Shown here: one piece after another, positions 24,693 through 33,185 of the stretch | How positions within the stretch are numbered: the first letter of the stretch is position 1 | How the letters are laid out: every line of letters begins with the position of its first letter | Source: Halobacteriales archaeon QS_4_66_20 | GTDB taxonomy: Archaea > Halobacteriota > Halobacteria > Halobacteriales > Haloarculaceae | Direction: 5' to 3' | Assembly: GCA_003021015.1 (NCBI GenBank) | Contig: PXRK01000039.1 | Span: 1-51,246 of the forward strand | Length of the DNA: 51,246 bases | Made by a program: the position numbers and the translations under genes | Notes under the pieces: model-generated | Databases searched by the model: none | What the model saw: only the letters and a program-made list of their open reading frames with translations | Told to the model about the DNA's origin: nothing

Positions 24693-25996
24693 CCGACGAC
24701 GTCGTCGTGGTCGGCGGCGGCATCGAGGGGTACGTGGCCGCACTGACCGCGGCCCTGGAGGAGCCCGTCGCCGACGTCCGGCTGCTCGTCCGGGACGACG
24801 GCCGGTTCTGTCACGAACCTGGCTGGATCGACCTGCTCGGGTACCCGCCCACGGATGGTGATAGTGCCGGCGACGATGATGCGGGACCGGTCCGGGAGCC
24901 GCTGCAGGAACCGTTCGCGGCCCTTTCCGACCTGCCTGCGGACCACCCCTACAGCCGCGCCGGCATCGAGGAAGTCCGGCGCGCGCTCTCGCTGTTCGAG
25001 GAGCTCTCTGGCTACGAGGGGCTGGACAGCGACGCGAACGCGCTGGTCGCGACTGCGACCGGGGAGGTGACGCCGACGTTTCTCTACCCCGACAGCGTCG
25101 CGTCGGGGCTGGCCAGCGACGATCGGGAGACGCTGCTCGTTGGGTTCGAGCAGATCGTCGACTTCGACGCCGCGCTGGCCGCGGCGAAACTCGACGAACA
25201 ACTCCCCTACGACGTGGGCCACACTACCATCGAGCTGGACGTCGAGGTCGGCGGCGCCGAGCCAGCCGAGCGGTTCGCCGCGGTGCTCGACGACAACGAG
25301 GAGCTCGACGGCGAATTACCCGCCCGGCGCGCGGTGGCGGGCAAGATCAGGAACGACCTGGACATCGAGCCCCGGATCGGGTTCCCCGCGGTGCTGGGCC
25401 GGTCGGCGGCCGACGGCGTCCGGAGCGATCTGGAGGCGATCCTGCAGGCGGACGTGTTCGAGGTCCCGCTCGGCCCGCCGAGCATGCCGGGACTGCGCCT
25501 GGTTGACCGGCTGTGGTCAGAACTGGACGACGCCGGCGTCGCAGTCGAGACGGGCGTGACCGTGACGGACGTCGAGACGGCCGACGACCGGATCGCGTCC
25601 GTGGAAGTCGCCGGTGGCAGTGCGGAAGGCGATGACCTGCGGGAACGCTACGAAGGCGAGCAGTTCGTCCTGGCGACCGGCGGGGTCGGCGCCGGCGGGC
25701 TGCGGGCCGACCGCGAGCGGATCCGCGAGCCCGCATTCGGCTGTTACGTCGCCCAGCCCGCGGACCGCGCGGACTGGGTGGCCGATGGCTTCCTGGACGA
25801 CCAGCCGTTCGCTCGTGCCGGCCTGGCGGTCGACGACGAGTTCCGGCCGCTCGACGCCGACGACACCCCGGAGTTCGAGAACCTCCGTGCGGCGGGACGG
25901 GTTCTCGGCGGCGCGGATGTCGCCGCGGAACAGTCGACCGGGGGCGTCGCAGTCGTGACCGGATACGCCGCCGGGCGGCTTGCGGCCGAGTGGTAG
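24689..25996 (+). CDS. glpB: Glycerol-3-phosphate dehydrogenase subunit B
   Basis: The ATG at 24689 overlaps the glpA stop (ATGA); 435 aa. DDVVVVGGGIEGYVAALTAA is the N-terminal nucleotide-binding motif. GFPAVLG, GPPSMPGLRL and FVLATGGVGAGGLRAD follow, and GGVAVVTGYAAGRLAAEW ends the protein as in other GlpB subunits. It forms the flavin-containing partner of GlpA. In other haloarchaea glpC normally follows; here an IS200/IS605-type left end starts at the very next base. No glpK or glpC is in the window. Confidence 0.92.
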   Translation: MTDDVVVVGGGIEGYVAALTAALEEPVADVRLLVRDDGRFCHEPGWIDLLGYPPTDGDSAGDDDAGPVREPLQEPFAALSDLPADHPYSRAGIEEVRRALSLFEELSGYEGLDSDANALVATATGEVTPTFLYPDSVASGLASDDRETLLVGFEQIVDFDAALAAAKLDEQLPYDVGHTTIELDVEVGGAEPAERFAAVLDDNEELDGELPARRAVAGKIRNDLDIEPRIGFPAVLGRSAADGVRSDLEAILQADVFEVPLGPPSMPGLRLVDRLWSELDDAGVAVETGVTVTDVETADDRIASVEVAGGSAEGDDLRERYEGEQFVLATGGVGAGGLRADRERIREPAFGCYVAQPADRADWVADGFLDDQPFARAGLAVDDEFRPLDADDTPEFENLRAAGRVLGGADVAAEQSTGGVAVVTGYAAGRLAAEW

Positions 25997-26218
25997 CTAC
26001 CTGTAACAGCGAGAGAGTCTCGTCCTTCCTGTGAGGGACAAGTGTTCCGACGCGCTGTCGGAACCGAGGACTGAACAGGGCGAGCGTGATCGCGTAAGCT
26101 CCTCTGAGAATTCGCCGCGCTCCTGCTGGTTCTGAGTTTCCCACTGCCAACGCCACTTTCACTTTCACTCAGGGTGGCTAGTATTTACCTTTCCACGGCT
26201 CGCACCGTCAGATGGCAG

Positions 26219-27577
26219 ATGAAGCGGACCAACACGTTCGCCGTGCGACCGCTCTCTGACGATGGAGAGCAACTGCTCCGGGACCTGTTGGACGCTTCCG
26301 CCGCTCTCTGGAACGAAGTCACCTACGAACGCCTCATGCGGTACAACGACGAGGACAGCTTCGAGGGCGAGGACGTGTGGGACGCCGATACAGGCCAACT
26401 CGAAGGCAAATACAAAGGTGTTCTCGGTGCGTCCACCGCCCAACAGGTGATACGCAAAAACAGTGAAGCGTGGCGTGGGTTCTTCCGGAACAAAAACAAG
26501 TACCACGACGAGTCGAACACGTCGGTCACAGAACACCCAGAACCGCCGGGATTCCGTGGTAACGAGGACGATGGACGCCAACTCAAAGGCGTCATTCGAA
26601 AGGATGCGTACACCGTCGAATGGGGCGAGCGGTCCCGGCTTGAGATACTGGTCGGGAGCGAATTGAAAGACCGATACGACCACACCGGGCGTCTCCGGTT
26701 GGAAATGGCTGGGGACGCGAATTGGCCCGACTACGAGAAACAGGGCCGGTTGGACCTGTGGTACGACGAGACTGATAGCACCTTCAGAGCCTCGCAACCC
26801 GTGACTGTTTCTGACGGCGCACGGAATACTCCACTGGCCTCCGAACAGGCCGCTCTGGACATTGGTGCAAACAATCTCGTCGCCTGTACCACGACGACCG
26901 GCCAGCAATATCTGTACGAGGGCTGCGAATTGTTCCAACGATTCCGTGAGACGACCCGGCACATTGCCGAATTGCAGTCCAAGCTACCGACGGGCCGATA
27001 CAGTAGCGAGCGTATCCGGCGGCTGTATCGGAAACGAACCCGTCGCCGGGACCACGCTCAAGAAGCGTTGTGTCGTGACCTATTGGAACGTCTGTATGAG
27101 GATGGCGTTGATACCGTGTATATCGGTGGTTTGACCGACGTGCTGGAGACGCACTGGTCGGTCGAAACCAACGCCAAGGCCCACAACTTCTGGGCGTTCA
27201 AACAATTCACCGAACGGCTGGCCTGTACCGCCGAAGAATACGGGATTTCGGTGGAAGTCCGGTCAGAAGCGTGGACGAGTCAAGAGTGTCCACGGTGTGG
27301 TTCGACAGATCGAACGACACGGCACCAAGACACGCTCACCTGTCCGTGTGGGTTCGGGGGGCACGCCGACCTTACGGCGTCAGAAACGTTCCTGAAGCGG
27401 CACGCAGAACAGGCAGTCAGGCCGATGGCACGGCCCGTGCGGTTCCAGTGGGACGACCACAACTGGTCGGAGTCACCACGCTCTCCCGCGAGGGCAAGTC
27501 CCAACGAACAGCGCACAGACCCGAGTACCGTCCACCGTGACGGGAATATTGCCTCCGGGAAGACTCAGGCCGGCTGA
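26219..27577 (+). CDS. tnpB: TnpB-family RNA-guided nuclease of an IS200/IS605-type element
   Basis: I used ATG 26219 ([20 protein letters not shown]), giving 452 aa; an in-frame start 45 nt upstream is less likely. The RuvC-I Asp is D214 (ALDIGANN). The RuvC-II region reads [10 protein letters not shown] (301-310), with Gly303 where most TnpB proteins have Glu; E310 is the nearest acidic residue. The zinc finger is C357xxC360 and C375xC377. The RuvC-III Asp is D384 ([10 protein letters not shown]). TnpB cuts DNA next to a target-adjacent motif, guided by an omega RNA from the element's right end. Whether this copy cuts is open. Confidence 0.9.
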   Translation: MKRTNTFAVRPLSDDGEQLLRDLLDASAALWNEVTYERLMRYNDEDSFEGEDVWDADTGQLEGKYKGVLGASTAQQVIRKNSEAWRGFFRNKNKYHDESNTSVTEHPEPPGFRGNEDDGRQLKGVIRKDAYTVEWGERSRLEILVGSELKDRYDHTGRLRLEMAGDANWPDYEKQGRLDLWYDETDSTFRASQPVTVSDGARNTPLASEQAALDIGANNLVACTTTTGQQYLYEGCELFQRFRETTRHIAELQSKLPTGRYSSERIRRLYRKRTRRRDHAQEALCRDLLERLYEDGVDTVYIGGLTDVLETHWSVETNAKAHNFWAFKQFTERLACTAEEYGISVEVRSEAWTSQECPRCGSTDRTTRHQDTLTCPCGFGGHADLTASETFLKRHAEQAVRPMARPVRFQWDDHNWSESPRSPARASPNEQRTDPSTVHRDGNIASGKTQAG

Positions 27578-27628
27578 GACTCCCGCGCCGAAGAGGAAAC
27601 CGCGCCGTTCACGGCGCGGAGGATGTCA
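27500..27628 (+). ncRNA. Probable omega RNA scaffold at the tnpB right end
   Basis: TnpB guide RNAs come from the 3' end of the element, overlapping the tnpB tail. Here the region ends with the 8-bp hairpin CCGCGCCG-TTCA-CGGCGCGG (27600-27619) and AGGATGTCA (27620-27628). The guide would be the flanking bases after 27628, inside the 3' end of the convergent gene. The 5' limit is an estimate. Confidence 0.5.
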
Positions 27629-28321
27629 TATTCTCTCCTGTGCCCGAGCGAGCGCGGCTTCGTCGTCCTCCCGGAGAGACGCGCTGAGATCCTGGACCGC
27701 CAGCACCAGCGACTCCGCCTCCGTCGGATCGACGTCGCCGTCCAGTGCCTCGATCCGTTTGCGCCGTGCGGTCACGGCCGAGAGAACGCTGTCGACGGCG
27801 GGATCGCGGTCCTCGTACACCCGGCGGAGGTCGCGGACGTAGTGCTCGACGCTGGCGGCGACGGCGAGGCCACGCTCGGGGTGGAACGTCCGGGGGACGT
27901 CCGCCGAGACGGGGCGCTCGCCCTGGTCGGCGCCGCGCAGCAGCTCGTAGAAGTAGAGCCGTTCCTCGTCGTCGACCTGCATGAGGCGGCCGAGGGTGGT
28001 GGCGACCCGCCGCAGTTCGGCAGCTGCCAGGTAGGTGTCCGACAGCAGCTGGAGGTCGCCGCCGTGGACGAAGCCGGCCGCCCGGAGGTACTTCCGGGCG
28101 GTTTCGGCCGCGTCATCCGCGACGCTCCGGACGTCTTCCTCCTCGACGGTCTCCCTGACCACCGAGAGGTCGAGCGCCGCGGTGCCGGCCGTGTGCTCGG
28201 CGCGCTCGCCGACGCCGACGCTGCGGACGCTGCCACACGCCGGGCAGGTGATCTCGCCCGTTTCGTAGTACGACCAGCGCGTCCCGCAGTCGCTGCACTC
28301 GCGTTCCCCGCGAACTTTCAT
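27626..28321 (-). CDS. Zinc-ribbon haloarchaeal protein (DUF7117-like)
   Basis: The 231-aa product starts at ATG 28321 (MKVRGERECSDCGTRWSYYE). Residues 9-30 are a TFIIB-like zinc ribbon with CSDC and CPAC pairs. The rest is helical and acidic, without membrane segments (VADDAAETARKYLRAAGF, VEHYVRDLRRVYEDRDP, LVLAVQDLSASLREDDE). From memory it resembles DUF7117; function is unknown. Its TGA stop is formed by the TCA that ends the TnpB element's right end, so the last codons may have changed at insertion. Confidence 0.75.
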   Translation of the reverse strand: MKVRGERECSDCGTRWSYYETGEITCPACGSVRSVGVGERAEHTAGTAALDLSVVRETVEEEDVRSVADDAAETARKYLRAAGFVHGGDLQLLSDTYLAAAELRRVATTLGRLMQVDDEERLYFYELLRGADQGERPVSADVPRTFHPERGLAVAASVEHYVRDLRRVYEDRDPAVDSVLSAVTARRKRIEALDGDVDPTEAESLVLAVQDLSASLREDDEAALARAQERI

Positions 28322-28442
28322 ACCCGGCGCTAGCGCGTCAAGCGTCAATAGCGTGTCTCTCTCGTCGGCAGCCGACGGCCGTCGCAGACGCCTGGCAGCT
28401 GCGTGCGAAACCCTTTGGGGCGTCGGGCCCGGAGCTTCTGGC

Positions 28443-28589
28443 ATGCGAGACGAGGAGGAAATCCGCGAGCAGTACGAGTTCCTCGCCGAACAGCTCGACT
28501 CTGAAGAGATGAACCACGAGGGGGTCCGCCAGATGTTTACCTACTACAAACGGGCGCTGGGCTGGGTGCTCGAAGAGGAACATATCTGA
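28443..28589 (+). CDS. Small acidic haloarchaeal protein
   Basis: The 48-aa frame starts at ATG 28443 (MRDEEEIREQYEFLAEQLDS) and ends GWVLEEEHI. It is helical and strongly acidic, with no membrane segment or metal site. The composition and codon usage look genuine, and it stands divergent from the zinc-ribbon gene. The function is unknown. Confidence 0.6.
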   Translation: MRDEEEIREQYEFLAEQLDSEEMNHEGVRQMFTYYKRALGWVLEEEHI

Positions 28590-28624
28590 TTGTGATTTCG
28601 GTACATCTCACCCCAGCCATTACA

Positions 28625-28630
28625 TTTATA
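28625..28630 (+). promoter_or_regulatory. TATA box of a candidate small RNA
   Basis: TTTATA in an AT-rich stretch (TTACATTTATATTCC). About 26 nt downstream a paired hairpin structure begins, with no coding region between. Confidence 0.5.
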
Positions 28631-28653
28631 TTCCTCTGCATGCTTGTACCACG

Positions 28654-28750
28654 TGACGCTTCGTCTGGAGGGCCGAAGCGTCAGCGGGGACCAATTCAGG
28701 GCGGCAAGTGCCCGTGCGTTTTTCGGCACGGGCACTTTCCTTTCCGTTTT
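28654..28750 (+). ncRNA. Candidate small RNA with two stem-loops
   Basis: Two perfect hairpins stand in a row. The first is GACGCTTCG / CGAAGCGTC (28655-28663 with 28674-28682, 9 bp, 10-nt loop). The second is AAGTGCCCGTGC / GCACGGGCACTT (28706-28717 with 28726-28737, 12 bp, 8-nt loop). A pyrimidine/T-rich tail follows (CTTTCCTTTCCGTTTTCC). A TATA box lies at 28625. The region has no coding frame of note, and cspA downstream has its own TATA box (28829), so a separate transcript is likely. It could instead be an attenuator-like leader. Confidence 0.5.
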
Positions 28751-28828
28751 CCGTTTCCCAGCGACGGCGAGTCACGCGACTGTTCTCGTCGCGACGACCA
28801 TGTGCACCGGGCGCACGCATCCACAGAG

Positions 28829-28836
28829 TATTAATA
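28829..28836 (+). promoter_or_regulatory. TATA box of cspA
   Basis: TATTAATA centred about 30 nt before the ATG at 28862, giving a nearly leaderless cspA transcript. Confidence 0.55.
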
Positions 28837-28861
28837 CGGCGACACCCTCTGTTCACCTGCA

Positions 28862-29056
28862 ATGGCGAAAGGAACGGTTGATTTCTTCAACGACACCGGC
28901 GGTTACGGTTTCATCGACACTGAGGACTCGGAGGAAGACGTGTTCTTCCACATGGAGGACGTCGGCGGTCCTGACCTCGAAGAGGGCCAGGAAGTCGAAT
29001 TCGAAATCGTCCAGGCGGAGAAGGGGCCACGAGCCAAGAACCTCGAGCGGCTGTAA
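28862..29056 (+). CDS. cspA: Cold shock domain protein
   Basis: The 64-aa product (MAKGTVDFFNDTGGYGFIDT) is a single cold-shock OB-fold. The RNP-like motifs are GGYGFID (13-19) and EDVFFHMEDV. It ends EKGPRAKNLERL, as haloarchaeal CspA proteins do. It likely binds single-stranded RNA or DNA and acts as a chaperone. Length is usual for the family. The upstream region holds a candidate small RNA that may be regulatory. Confidence 0.92.
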   Translation: MAKGTVDFFNDTGGYGFIDTEDSEEDVFFHMEDVGGPDLEEGQEVEFEIVQAEKGPRAKNLERL

Positions 29057-29237
29057 CTGGTCGTTCAGTTCGGCGGGTGGACCACGTTGGGAGCCCCAGC
29101 ACTACAGCCGCCTGCCGTCTTCCACTCCCCGGGTCCGTTTTGTGATCCCGCTGGCACGGTCAGTGGCGGCTGTGCAATCCGGCCGAGCGACAGCCCCGAA
29201 CCGTGACTGGTATACCCGGGAGCGAGAAGACACAGAC

Positions 29238-29681
29238 ATGAGCGAGATACTGGACTCGGACCTGCGGCGGCGGGCGTGGGAACTGCTCCAGCCCGGCGAG
29301 ATTGCCCTCGACGGAATGGTCGTCCACACGGCGTTCGACGGGAGCCAGGAGACGCGCATGCACCAGGCGACGGTCGAACTCGGGGACCTGATCGCCGAGC
29401 ACGCTGGCCACGACCCGGCGGACACGTTCGTCTACTCCGGCACCGACGATTCGGAGTTCGCCTCGAACCAGCACCAAGGGCTGACGCTGGACGACGAGTC
29501 GTTCGTCTGGGAGTGCCAGCAACTGCTCCGGGATGGCTCGTTCGACATCGTGTTTTACTTCGAGGCCGACGTCCCACTGGACGATCTGCTCGCGGACGCA
29601 CGCGAGGAGGGATACGAACTCTCGGGAATCCGCGGCGACGCCGACAGCCCCGACGACGCGCTCGTCACGCCCGAGCCGTGA
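29238..29681 (+). CDS. DUF5778-like haloarchaeal protein
   Basis: I used the ATG at 29238 (MSEILDSDLRRRAWELLQPG), 147 aa, because the upstream frame overlaps cspA. A TATA-like GGTATACC lies about 25 nt before the ATG. The protein is acidic and has no membrane segment. Conserved-looking stretches are IALDGMVVHTAFDGS, MHQATVELGDLIAEHAGHD and IVFYFEADVPLDDLLADARE. From memory it fits DUF5778, of unknown function. Confidence 0.7.
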   Translation: MSEILDSDLRRRAWELLQPGEIALDGMVVHTAFDGSQETRMHQATVELGDLIAEHAGHDPADTFVYSGTDDSEFASNQHQGLTLDDESFVWECQQLLRDGSFDIVFYFEADVPLDDLLADAREEGYELSGIRGDADSPDDALVTPEP

Positions 29682-29828
29682 CACGTGTGGGAACTGTTGG
29701 CAACGCTCCGTGGATTTGGAAGGGTTTAGATACGCACAGTCCAATACAGGGACAAGGAGTACCCGTGGTGAGGAGTTTCCAGAGCTGCCGTCCGTGCGCC
29801 GCCGCCGTAGCGGAGGTGAGCGACAGTG

Positions 29829-29939
29829 ATAGTGATTGTTGTGACTCGTTACCGCCGGGTATTTGCCAGACGCCAGTTTCGGGCCGTGAAACCGCCGCTA
29901 CTGCGATGTGGTGCCGAAAACACTCACAACAATCAGTAT
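29829..29939. mobile_element. MITE-like element with 16-bp terminal inverted repeats (family 3)
   Basis: ATAGTGATTGTTGTGA (29829-29844) is mirrored at 29924-29939 (inverse complement ATACTGATTGTTGTGA), 15 of 16 identical. The inside (29852-29900) is a 49-bp segment that recurs inverted at 50858-50906. The right terminus includes the first two bases of the hemA ATG (29938). The same terminal word also occurs at 22709 and, degenerate, at 44142. Confidence 0.65.
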
Positions 29940-31287
29940 GAGTGACGACAGCGAAATCATCTCGGGCGTAAGCGTCTCCCACGTCGACGCGACGCTCGAC
30001 CAGCTCGAAGCGGCGAGCGCCGAGAGCCAGCGGGCGGCCGTTTCGACGCTGCTCGACCGTGAGGGGGTGCGCGAGGCGTTCGTCCTCCAGACCTGCAACC
30101 GGGTCGAGGCGTACGTCGTCACCGGCGAGCGCGCGGCGGGGTGGGACGCGCTCGTGTCGTTCGTCGGCGACCTGCCGGCCGACGCCGTCCGGGAGCTAGA
30201 TCACGAGGAGAGCCTGCGACATCTCCTGCGGGTCGCCGCCGGGCTGGAGTCGCTCGTGCTCGGCGAGGACCAGATCCTCGGGCAGGTCCGCGATGCCTAC
30301 GAGGACGCCCGCCAGGCGGGCGGGGTCGGCCCGCTGTTCGAAACCGGCGTGACGAAGGCGATCCACGTCGGCGAGCGCGCGCGGACGGAGACGGCGATCA
30401 ACGAGGGGGTCGTCTCGCTGGCCAGCGCCGCGGTCAAGCTGGCCGCCGAGACCCACGGGCTGGAGGGCGCCACGGCGGCCGTCGTCGGCGCCGGCGAGAT
30501 GGGGCAGTTGGCCGCCAAGCGGCTGGCGCCCCGCGTCGACGAACTCGTGCTGGCCAACCGGACGGTCGAGCGCGTCGAGTCGCTCGCGTCGACGGCCGCG
30601 CCGACGGACACGACGCTCGAGCCGACCGGGATCGACGACCTGCCCGCGATCTTCGACGCCGCCGACGTCGTCATCTCGGCGACCGGCAGCGCAGAGTGGA
30701 TCGTGAGCCGCGAGGCCCTCGCGGGGGCCGGCGAGACGTTGGTGGTCGACATCACCCGGCCGCGGGACATCCCACCGGGCGCCGACGAGTTCGACCACCT
30801 CACGGTGTACGACCTCGACCGGCTGGAGGCGGTCACGAAGAAGACCCGGAGCCGCCGGGAGGCCGCCGCCGAGCGCGTCGAGGGCATCGTCGACGAGGAG
30901 TTCACCCGGCTGCTGACCCAGTACAAGCGCGAGCGGGCCGACGAGGTTATCTCTACGATGTACGAGGGCGCCGAGCGGATCAAAGCTCGGGAGCTTGAGA
31001 AGACGTTCGCGACGCTGGACCTGGACGAGGAGCAGCAGGCCGCCGTGGAGGCGATGGCCGACTCGCTGGTCTCCCGGCTGCTGGCGGCGCCGACCAACAG
31101 CCTGCGGGACGCCGCCGAGGCCGACGACTGGTCGACGATCCACACAGCGCTCCGGCTGTTCGATCCGGACCTGGAGGCGGCGAGTCCGGCCGACCTGCCG
31201 TTCGACGCCGGGATAGACGTCGGGGAGATTCCCGAGCACGTCCGCGAGCAGATGCCGGCTTCTGTACTCGAGGAGTTGCGGGAGTAG
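29938..31287 (+). CDS. hemA: Glutamyl-tRNA reductase
   Basis: The 449-aa product starts at ATG 29938 (MSDDSEIISGVSVSHVDATL). The catalytic Cys is in FVLQTCNRVEAYV (near residue 52). HLLRVAAGLESLVLGEDQIL and TAVVGAGEMGQLA-type NADPH motifs follow, then ISATGSAEWI and PRDIPPG. The C-terminal dimerisation helix is long. It makes glutamate-1-semialdehyde from Glu-tRNA, the first step of tetrapyrrole synthesis. In many haloarchaea a siroheme-synthase gene precedes it; here a MITE-like element overlaps its start. Confidence 0.95.
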   Translation: MSDDSEIISGVSVSHVDATLDQLEAASAESQRAAVSTLLDREGVREAFVLQTCNRVEAYVVTGERAAGWDALVSFVGDLPADAVRELDHEESLRHLLRVAAGLESLVLGEDQILGQVRDAYEDARQAGGVGPLFETGVTKAIHVGERARTETAINEGVVSLASAAVKLAAETHGLEGATAAVVGAGEMGQLAAKRLAPRVDELVLANRTVERVESLASTAAPTDTTLEPTGIDDLPAIFDAADVVISATGSAEWIVSREALAGAGETLVVDITRPRDIPPGADEFDHLTVYDLDRLEAVTKKTRSRREAAAERVEGIVDEEFTRLLTQYKRERADEVISTMYEGAERIKARELEKTFATLDLDEEQQAAVEAMADSLVSRLLAAPTNSLRDAAEADDWSTIHTALRLFDPDLEAASPADLPFDAGIDVGEIPEHVREQMPASVLEELRE

Positions 31288-31382
31288 TTCGTTCCGGGTG
31301 TATATATGGGACCGGAGCCTGACGGGTCGACAGCGGTAAGCACTCCATAAGACATTTCTCCTCGCAAGTAGGTGGTCTTTGT

Positions 31383-32036
31383 ATGGTCACTCCCATCGAC
31401 GCCACGTTCGTCCTTGCGGGACTCCTCGTGCTGTTTGCGGGCGCTGCGCTCTCGATCTACGGGGTCGGCGGTCTGGGGCTGTTGCTCGGCGGCAGCGGGG
31501 GCTACCTCGTCGCGCCGGCGATCGGCGATGTCGTCGGGGTCAGCGGCCTCGTGGCGACGGCCGTCGGCCTTCTGGTCGGTGCGGCGATCGGCGTCGCGGT
31601 CACGTACGTCCTGCTCTCGATGGCGGTGGCGGCGATCGCCTTTGTCGTCGGGACGTACGCCGGACTGATCCTCGCCGATCCGCTGGTGGGTGCGAACAAC
31701 CTCCTCGTGACGATCCCCGTCGCGCTCGGGGTCGGGATCGCCGCTGCGTTCCTCGGCACGTTCCTGACCCGGACGACGATGATCGCGATCACGTCGTTCG
31801 TCGGCGCCGCGCTGGCCTCGCGGTCGGTGACGCTGTCGGCGTTCGAGCAGGCTCAGGCCGACGTTACGCTCGACCCGCTGTTGTTCGACCTGGCCGCGCC
31901 GGCCTTTTTTGGCCTGTTCGCGCTCGGCATCCTCTCGCAGTTCGGCCTGTTCAAACTCGGGTACGTCACGAAACTGGTGACGTGGCTCCCCGGCGCAATG
32001 GTGTTCCGCGACGGGGAGAAGGGCGCGAAGGGCTGA
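31383..32036 (+). CDS. Multi-pass membrane protein (DUF4203-like)
   Basis: The 217-aa product starts at ATG 31383. It is nearly all hydrophobic, with about seven helices (GLLVLFAGAALSIYGVGGLG, LVGAAIGVAVTYVLLSMAV, IPVALGVGIAAAFLGTF). Gly and Ala are abundant, and small acidic loops join the helices. The pattern is like TMEM198/DUF4203 proteins. No transporter motif is evident. It ends back to back with the convergent acetyltransferase gene (TGA then TCA). Confidence 0.75.
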   Translation: MVTPIDATFVLAGLLVLFAGAALSIYGVGGLGLLLGGSGGYLVAPAIGDVVGVSGLVATAVGLLVGAAIGVAVTYVLLSMAVAAIAFVVGTYAGLILADPLVGANNLLVTIPVALGVGIAAAFLGTFLTRTTMIAITSFVGAALASRSVTLSAFEQAQADVTLDPLLFDLAAPAFFGLFALGILSQFGLFKLGYVTKLVTWLPGAMVFRDGEKGAKG

Positions 32037-32522
32037 TCAGGACCGGCCGAGCAGGCGCGCGAGGCGCTCGCGGATCCCTGCTTCCTCGCCGAGGCGGAGG
32101 TAGTAGGCGTCGCCGCCGTCCTCGTAGTAGCCGTCGATGCGGCGCTCGATCTCGAAGCCGAGGTCCTGGTAGAACTCCAGCGCGTCCTGGTTGGTCGTCC
32201 GCGCGTGGCAGGTCACGCTTTTGTACTCGTCGGCGACGCTGGCGACCAGACGCTTGCCAAACCCCTGGCCCTGGTAGTCCTCGTCGACGGCGAGAAACAG
32301 GATGTAGCCGTCCCGGCGGACCGCGGCGAAACCGATCAGCCTGTCGTGGCCCCGGTCGGCGTAGATATACGCCGTCGAGCGCTCGTAGGCGTTCCGGAAG
32401 AAGTTCTTCCGCTGTCTGAGCACCCCCTCCGAGCGGCGGATCCGCTCTTTGAGTTGCCAGGCCCGCTCGACGTACTCGTCGTTACCGGGCCCGACCTCCA
32501 GCCGCTGGATGTTGATGCTCAC
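32037..32522 (-). CDS. GNAT-family N-acetyltransferase
   Basis: The likely start is GTG 32522 (VSINIQRLEVGPGNDEYVER); further GTG codons lie just upstream. The product has 161 aa. The acetyl-CoA pocket is LFLAVDEDYQGQGFGKRLVA (Q/RxxGxG type). DALEFYQDLGFEIERRI is the C-terminal GNAT signature (FYxxxGF). It resembles RimI-type enzymes that acetylate protein N-termini or small amines; the substrate is unknown. A TATA-like TATTAAT lies about 30 nt before the start. Confidence 0.85.
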   Translation of the reverse strand: MSINIQRLEVGPGNDEYVERAWQLKERIRRSEGVLRQRKNFFRNAYERSTAYIYADRGHDRLIGFAAVRRDGYILFLAVDEDYQGQGFGKRLVASVADEYKSVTCHARTTNQDALEFYQDLGFEIERRIDGYYEDGGDAYYLRLGEEAGIRERLARLLGRS

Positions 32523-32707
32523 CACCACCGTATACTGTCGGATGGCTATTAATTCCTGCCTTCTCTGCGGCCCCGAGATGGGCAAGGCGGCCGGCTCGAC
32601 CGGCCTCGCCGCCGGAACGAACGCCAGCCTGCTGGCCGTTTGCCGCCGGGGAGGGACCGACCGCTTGCCCGCCAGGCTTTTGCACCCGCCGGGCAGAGCC
32701 TCGGGCG

Positions 32708-33118
32708 ATGAGTTACGAGCTCCGGGCCCACACCGCCGACGTCGCGGTGCGAGCGACCGGCGGAACGCTCGGCGAGACGTTCGCCGCCATCGCCGACGGG
32801 ATGGCCGCGGCCATGGCTGACGACTGGCCGGCCGGCGGCGACCGCCACGAGCTGACAGTGACAGCAAGCAACCGCGAGGCGCTCCTGTTCGATTACCTCG
32901 ACGACCTGATCTACGAACGGGACGTGCGTTCGGTGCTGCCGGTCGACAACGCCGGTACCGTCACGGAGACGGTCGACGGCTGGCGGTTCGAGGGGAGCTA
33001 CCGCGGCGTCCCCCTTTCGTCGGTCGACGCCCGCGACCTCAAGGCCGTGACCTACTCCGAAATGCGCATCGAGGGGACGGCCGACGGCTGGTCCGCCTAC
33101 GTCGTTTTCGACGTGTAG
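32708..33118 (+). CDS. Archease
   Basis: The 136-aa product starts at ATG 32708 (MSYELRAHTADVAVRATGGT). HTADVAVRATGGTLGETFA and FDYLDDLIYERDVR are family hallmarks, and the C-terminal KAVTYSEMRIEG plus VVFDV ending is typical. Archease activates the RNA ligase RtcB in tRNA splicing and RNA repair. rtcB is not nearby. Length and metal-binding acidic residues (D10, D136-like C-terminal Asp) are as expected. Confidence 0.93.
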   Translation: MSYELRAHTADVAVRATGGTLGETFAAIADGMAAAMADDWPAGGDRHELTVTASNREALLFDYLDDLIYERDVRSVLPVDNAGTVTETVDGWRFEGSYRGVPLSSVDARDLKAVTYSEMRIEGTADGWSAYVVFDV

Positions 33119-33185
33119 GCGGGTCCCGACCGAATCTTGTCGCGTTGCGGAACTTTGAACACGGTTCCACAGACACAGTCACGTA

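Larger units (their letters stand above)
25997..27628 (+). mobile_element. IS200/IS605-type element carrying tnpB only
   Basis: The left end has CTACCTGTAACAGCGAGAG, the imperfect hairpin GTCCTTC-CTGT-GAGGGAC, and a perfect 8-bp hairpin GTTCCGAC-GCGCT-GTCGGAAC (about 26045-26065). The right end is CCGCGCCG-TTCA-CGGCGCGG (27600-27619) followed by AGGATGTCA. No tnpA is present, so movement would need a transposase in trans. The element fills the gap between the glpB stop and the stop of the convergent DUF7117-like gene; both boundaries touch stop codons. Confidence 0.8.

Noticed and set aside
22785..24743. Minus-strand open frame of 652 codons opposite glpA
   Set aside because: The composition (many Val, Arg, Asp without motifs) is a shadow; GlpA covers the same bases with real motifs.
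28644..29237. N-terminal extension of the 147-aa gene across cspA
   Set aside because: The longer frame overlaps cspA and the hairpins; homologue-like sequence starts at ATG 29238.
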